Notes under the pieces: model-generated
Told to the model about the DNA's origin: nothing
Database searches by the model: none
What the model saw: only the letters and a program-made list of their open reading frames with translations
Assembly (NCBI GenBank): GCA_045132895.1
Contig: JBGUTC010000001.1
Span: 1-5,361 of the forward strand
Length of the DNA stretch: 5,361 bases
Direction: 5' to 3'
DNA from: UMGS755 sp045132895
GTDB taxonomy: Bacteria > Bacillota > Clostridia > UBA1381 > UBA9506
Made by a program: the position numbers and the translations under genes
Shown: piece after piece, positions 4,940-5,361 of the stretch
Layout: every line of letters begins with the position of its first letter
Position numbering within the stretch: the stretch's first letter is position 1

Positions 4940-5361
4940 TTATTGTAAATCCTTTGGTGTCACATAAACAGTTTGATTTGTGGTATAAATCACGAATCCG
5001 GGCTTTGCGCCGGCAGGCTTTTTTACGTTTTTAATCTCTGTATAGTCCACGGGCACGTTATCAGAGTCTTTTGCCTTGGATAAGAATGCGGCAAAGGATG
5101 CAGCCTCTATCATGGCTTCATCTGTGAACGGACGGTCCAGTTCATATTTTAAGACAACGTGTGAACCGGGGATGTTCTTGGTATGGAACCAAAGGTCTTT
5201 ATTCTGCGCCAGTTTGCAGGTCAGATAGTCGTTCTGACGATTGTTTTTTCCGGCAAGAAGCAAAAAGCCATCCTTTGTCTGAAACTTGAGGGGCGCTGCA
5301 GGTTGTTCCTTTTTTCGCTTTGAATCCTGACGGCGGCGAATATATCCCTGACTTGCCAGTT
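4940..5361 (-). CDS. rqcH: RqcH (NFACT family, formerly FbpA/YloA) ribosome quality control factor, C-terminal part
   Basis: RqcH binds stalled 50S subunits carrying peptidyl-tRNA and, with alanyl-tRNA and RqcP, adds C-terminal alanine tails that mark the nascent chain for degradation. Older annotations call this family fibronectin-binding protein. Only the last 139 residues are in the window; the open frame continues past the right edge with no start visible. Reading from the edge, there is LASQGYIRRR and a basic linker (KRKK), then the NFACT-R domain (DUF814) with DGFLLLAGKNNRQNDYLTCKLA, DLWFHTKNIPGSHVVLK, AASFAAFLSKAKDSDNVPVDYT and KNVKKPAGAKPGFVIYTT, all family hallmarks. The protein ends in VTPKDLQ. 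A TTG at 5261-5263 is an internal Leu codon, not the start. The family is usually about 570-590 residues, so roughly three quarters lies outside. It is convergent with the aminotransferase gene and shares its terminator. Confidence 0.95.
   Translation of the reverse strand, partial: LASQGYIRRRQDSKRKKEQPAAPLKFQTKDGFLLLAGKNNRQNDYLTCKLAQNKDLWFHTKNIPGSHVVLKYELDRPFTDEAMIEAASFAAFLSKAKDSDNVPVDYTEIKNVKKPAGAKPGFVIYTTNQTVYVTPKDLQ

Noticed and set aside
1..5361. Mobile element, CRISPR array, tRNA, rRNA, riboswitch or defence system
   Set aside because: No terminal repeats, spaced direct repeats, transposase, integrase, RNA gene signature or defence-type domains are visible; all genes belong to known housekeeping families.

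Overview
The window reads as ordinary chromosomal DNA of a low- to moderate-GC Gram-positive bacterium, most likely a member of the Clostridia (Bacillota). Three things point there: the gene order signal peptidase I - rbgA - rnhB - yraN, which in Firmicutes normally follows the ribosomal protein gene rplS; a single-membrane-span signal peptidase I of the Gram-positive type; and strong AGGAGG-type ribosome binding sites. The genus cannot be named from the sequence alone. All seven genes are intact or run cleanly off the edge, and none looks recently transferred.

Layout: positions 1-104 hold no complete gene but contain two inverted repeats in front of lepB. From 105 to 3610 five plus-strand genes lie close together: lepB (signal peptidase I), rbgA (50S assembly GTPase), rnhB (ribonuclease HII), yraN (UPF0102 nuclease-like protein) and an M19 family dipeptidase. 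rbgA and rnhB overlap by 4 bases, rnhB and yraN are 4 bases apart, and yraN and the dipeptidase are 21 bases apart, so these behave as one transcription unit. The 59-base lepB-rbgA gap contains a hairpin. A 91-base gap (3611-3701) then holds a plausible sigma-A type promoter for a separately expressed class I aminotransferase (3702-4886). A strong bidirectional terminator (4901-4934) separates it from a convergent minus-strand gene, the C-terminal part of rqcH (4940 to the window edge).

How the genes fit together: the operon is a housekeeping set covering protein export (lepB), large ribosomal subunit maturation (rbgA), removal of ribonucleotides or RNA from DNA (rnhB), a putative nuclease of unknown role (yraN) and dipeptide hydrolysis (M19). 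The aminotransferase links amino acid and central carbon metabolism, and its biased codon choice suggests high expression. RqcH works on stalled 50S subunits, so two large-subunit factors (RbgA and RqcH) lie within about 5 kb, probably by coincidence.

I looked for an undescribed system and did not find one. The points that merit a second look are modest: three RNA hairpins around lepB, a dipeptidase attached to a translation and genome-maintenance operon, a short insertion next to the YraN active site, and a promoter that overlaps a possible weak terminator.
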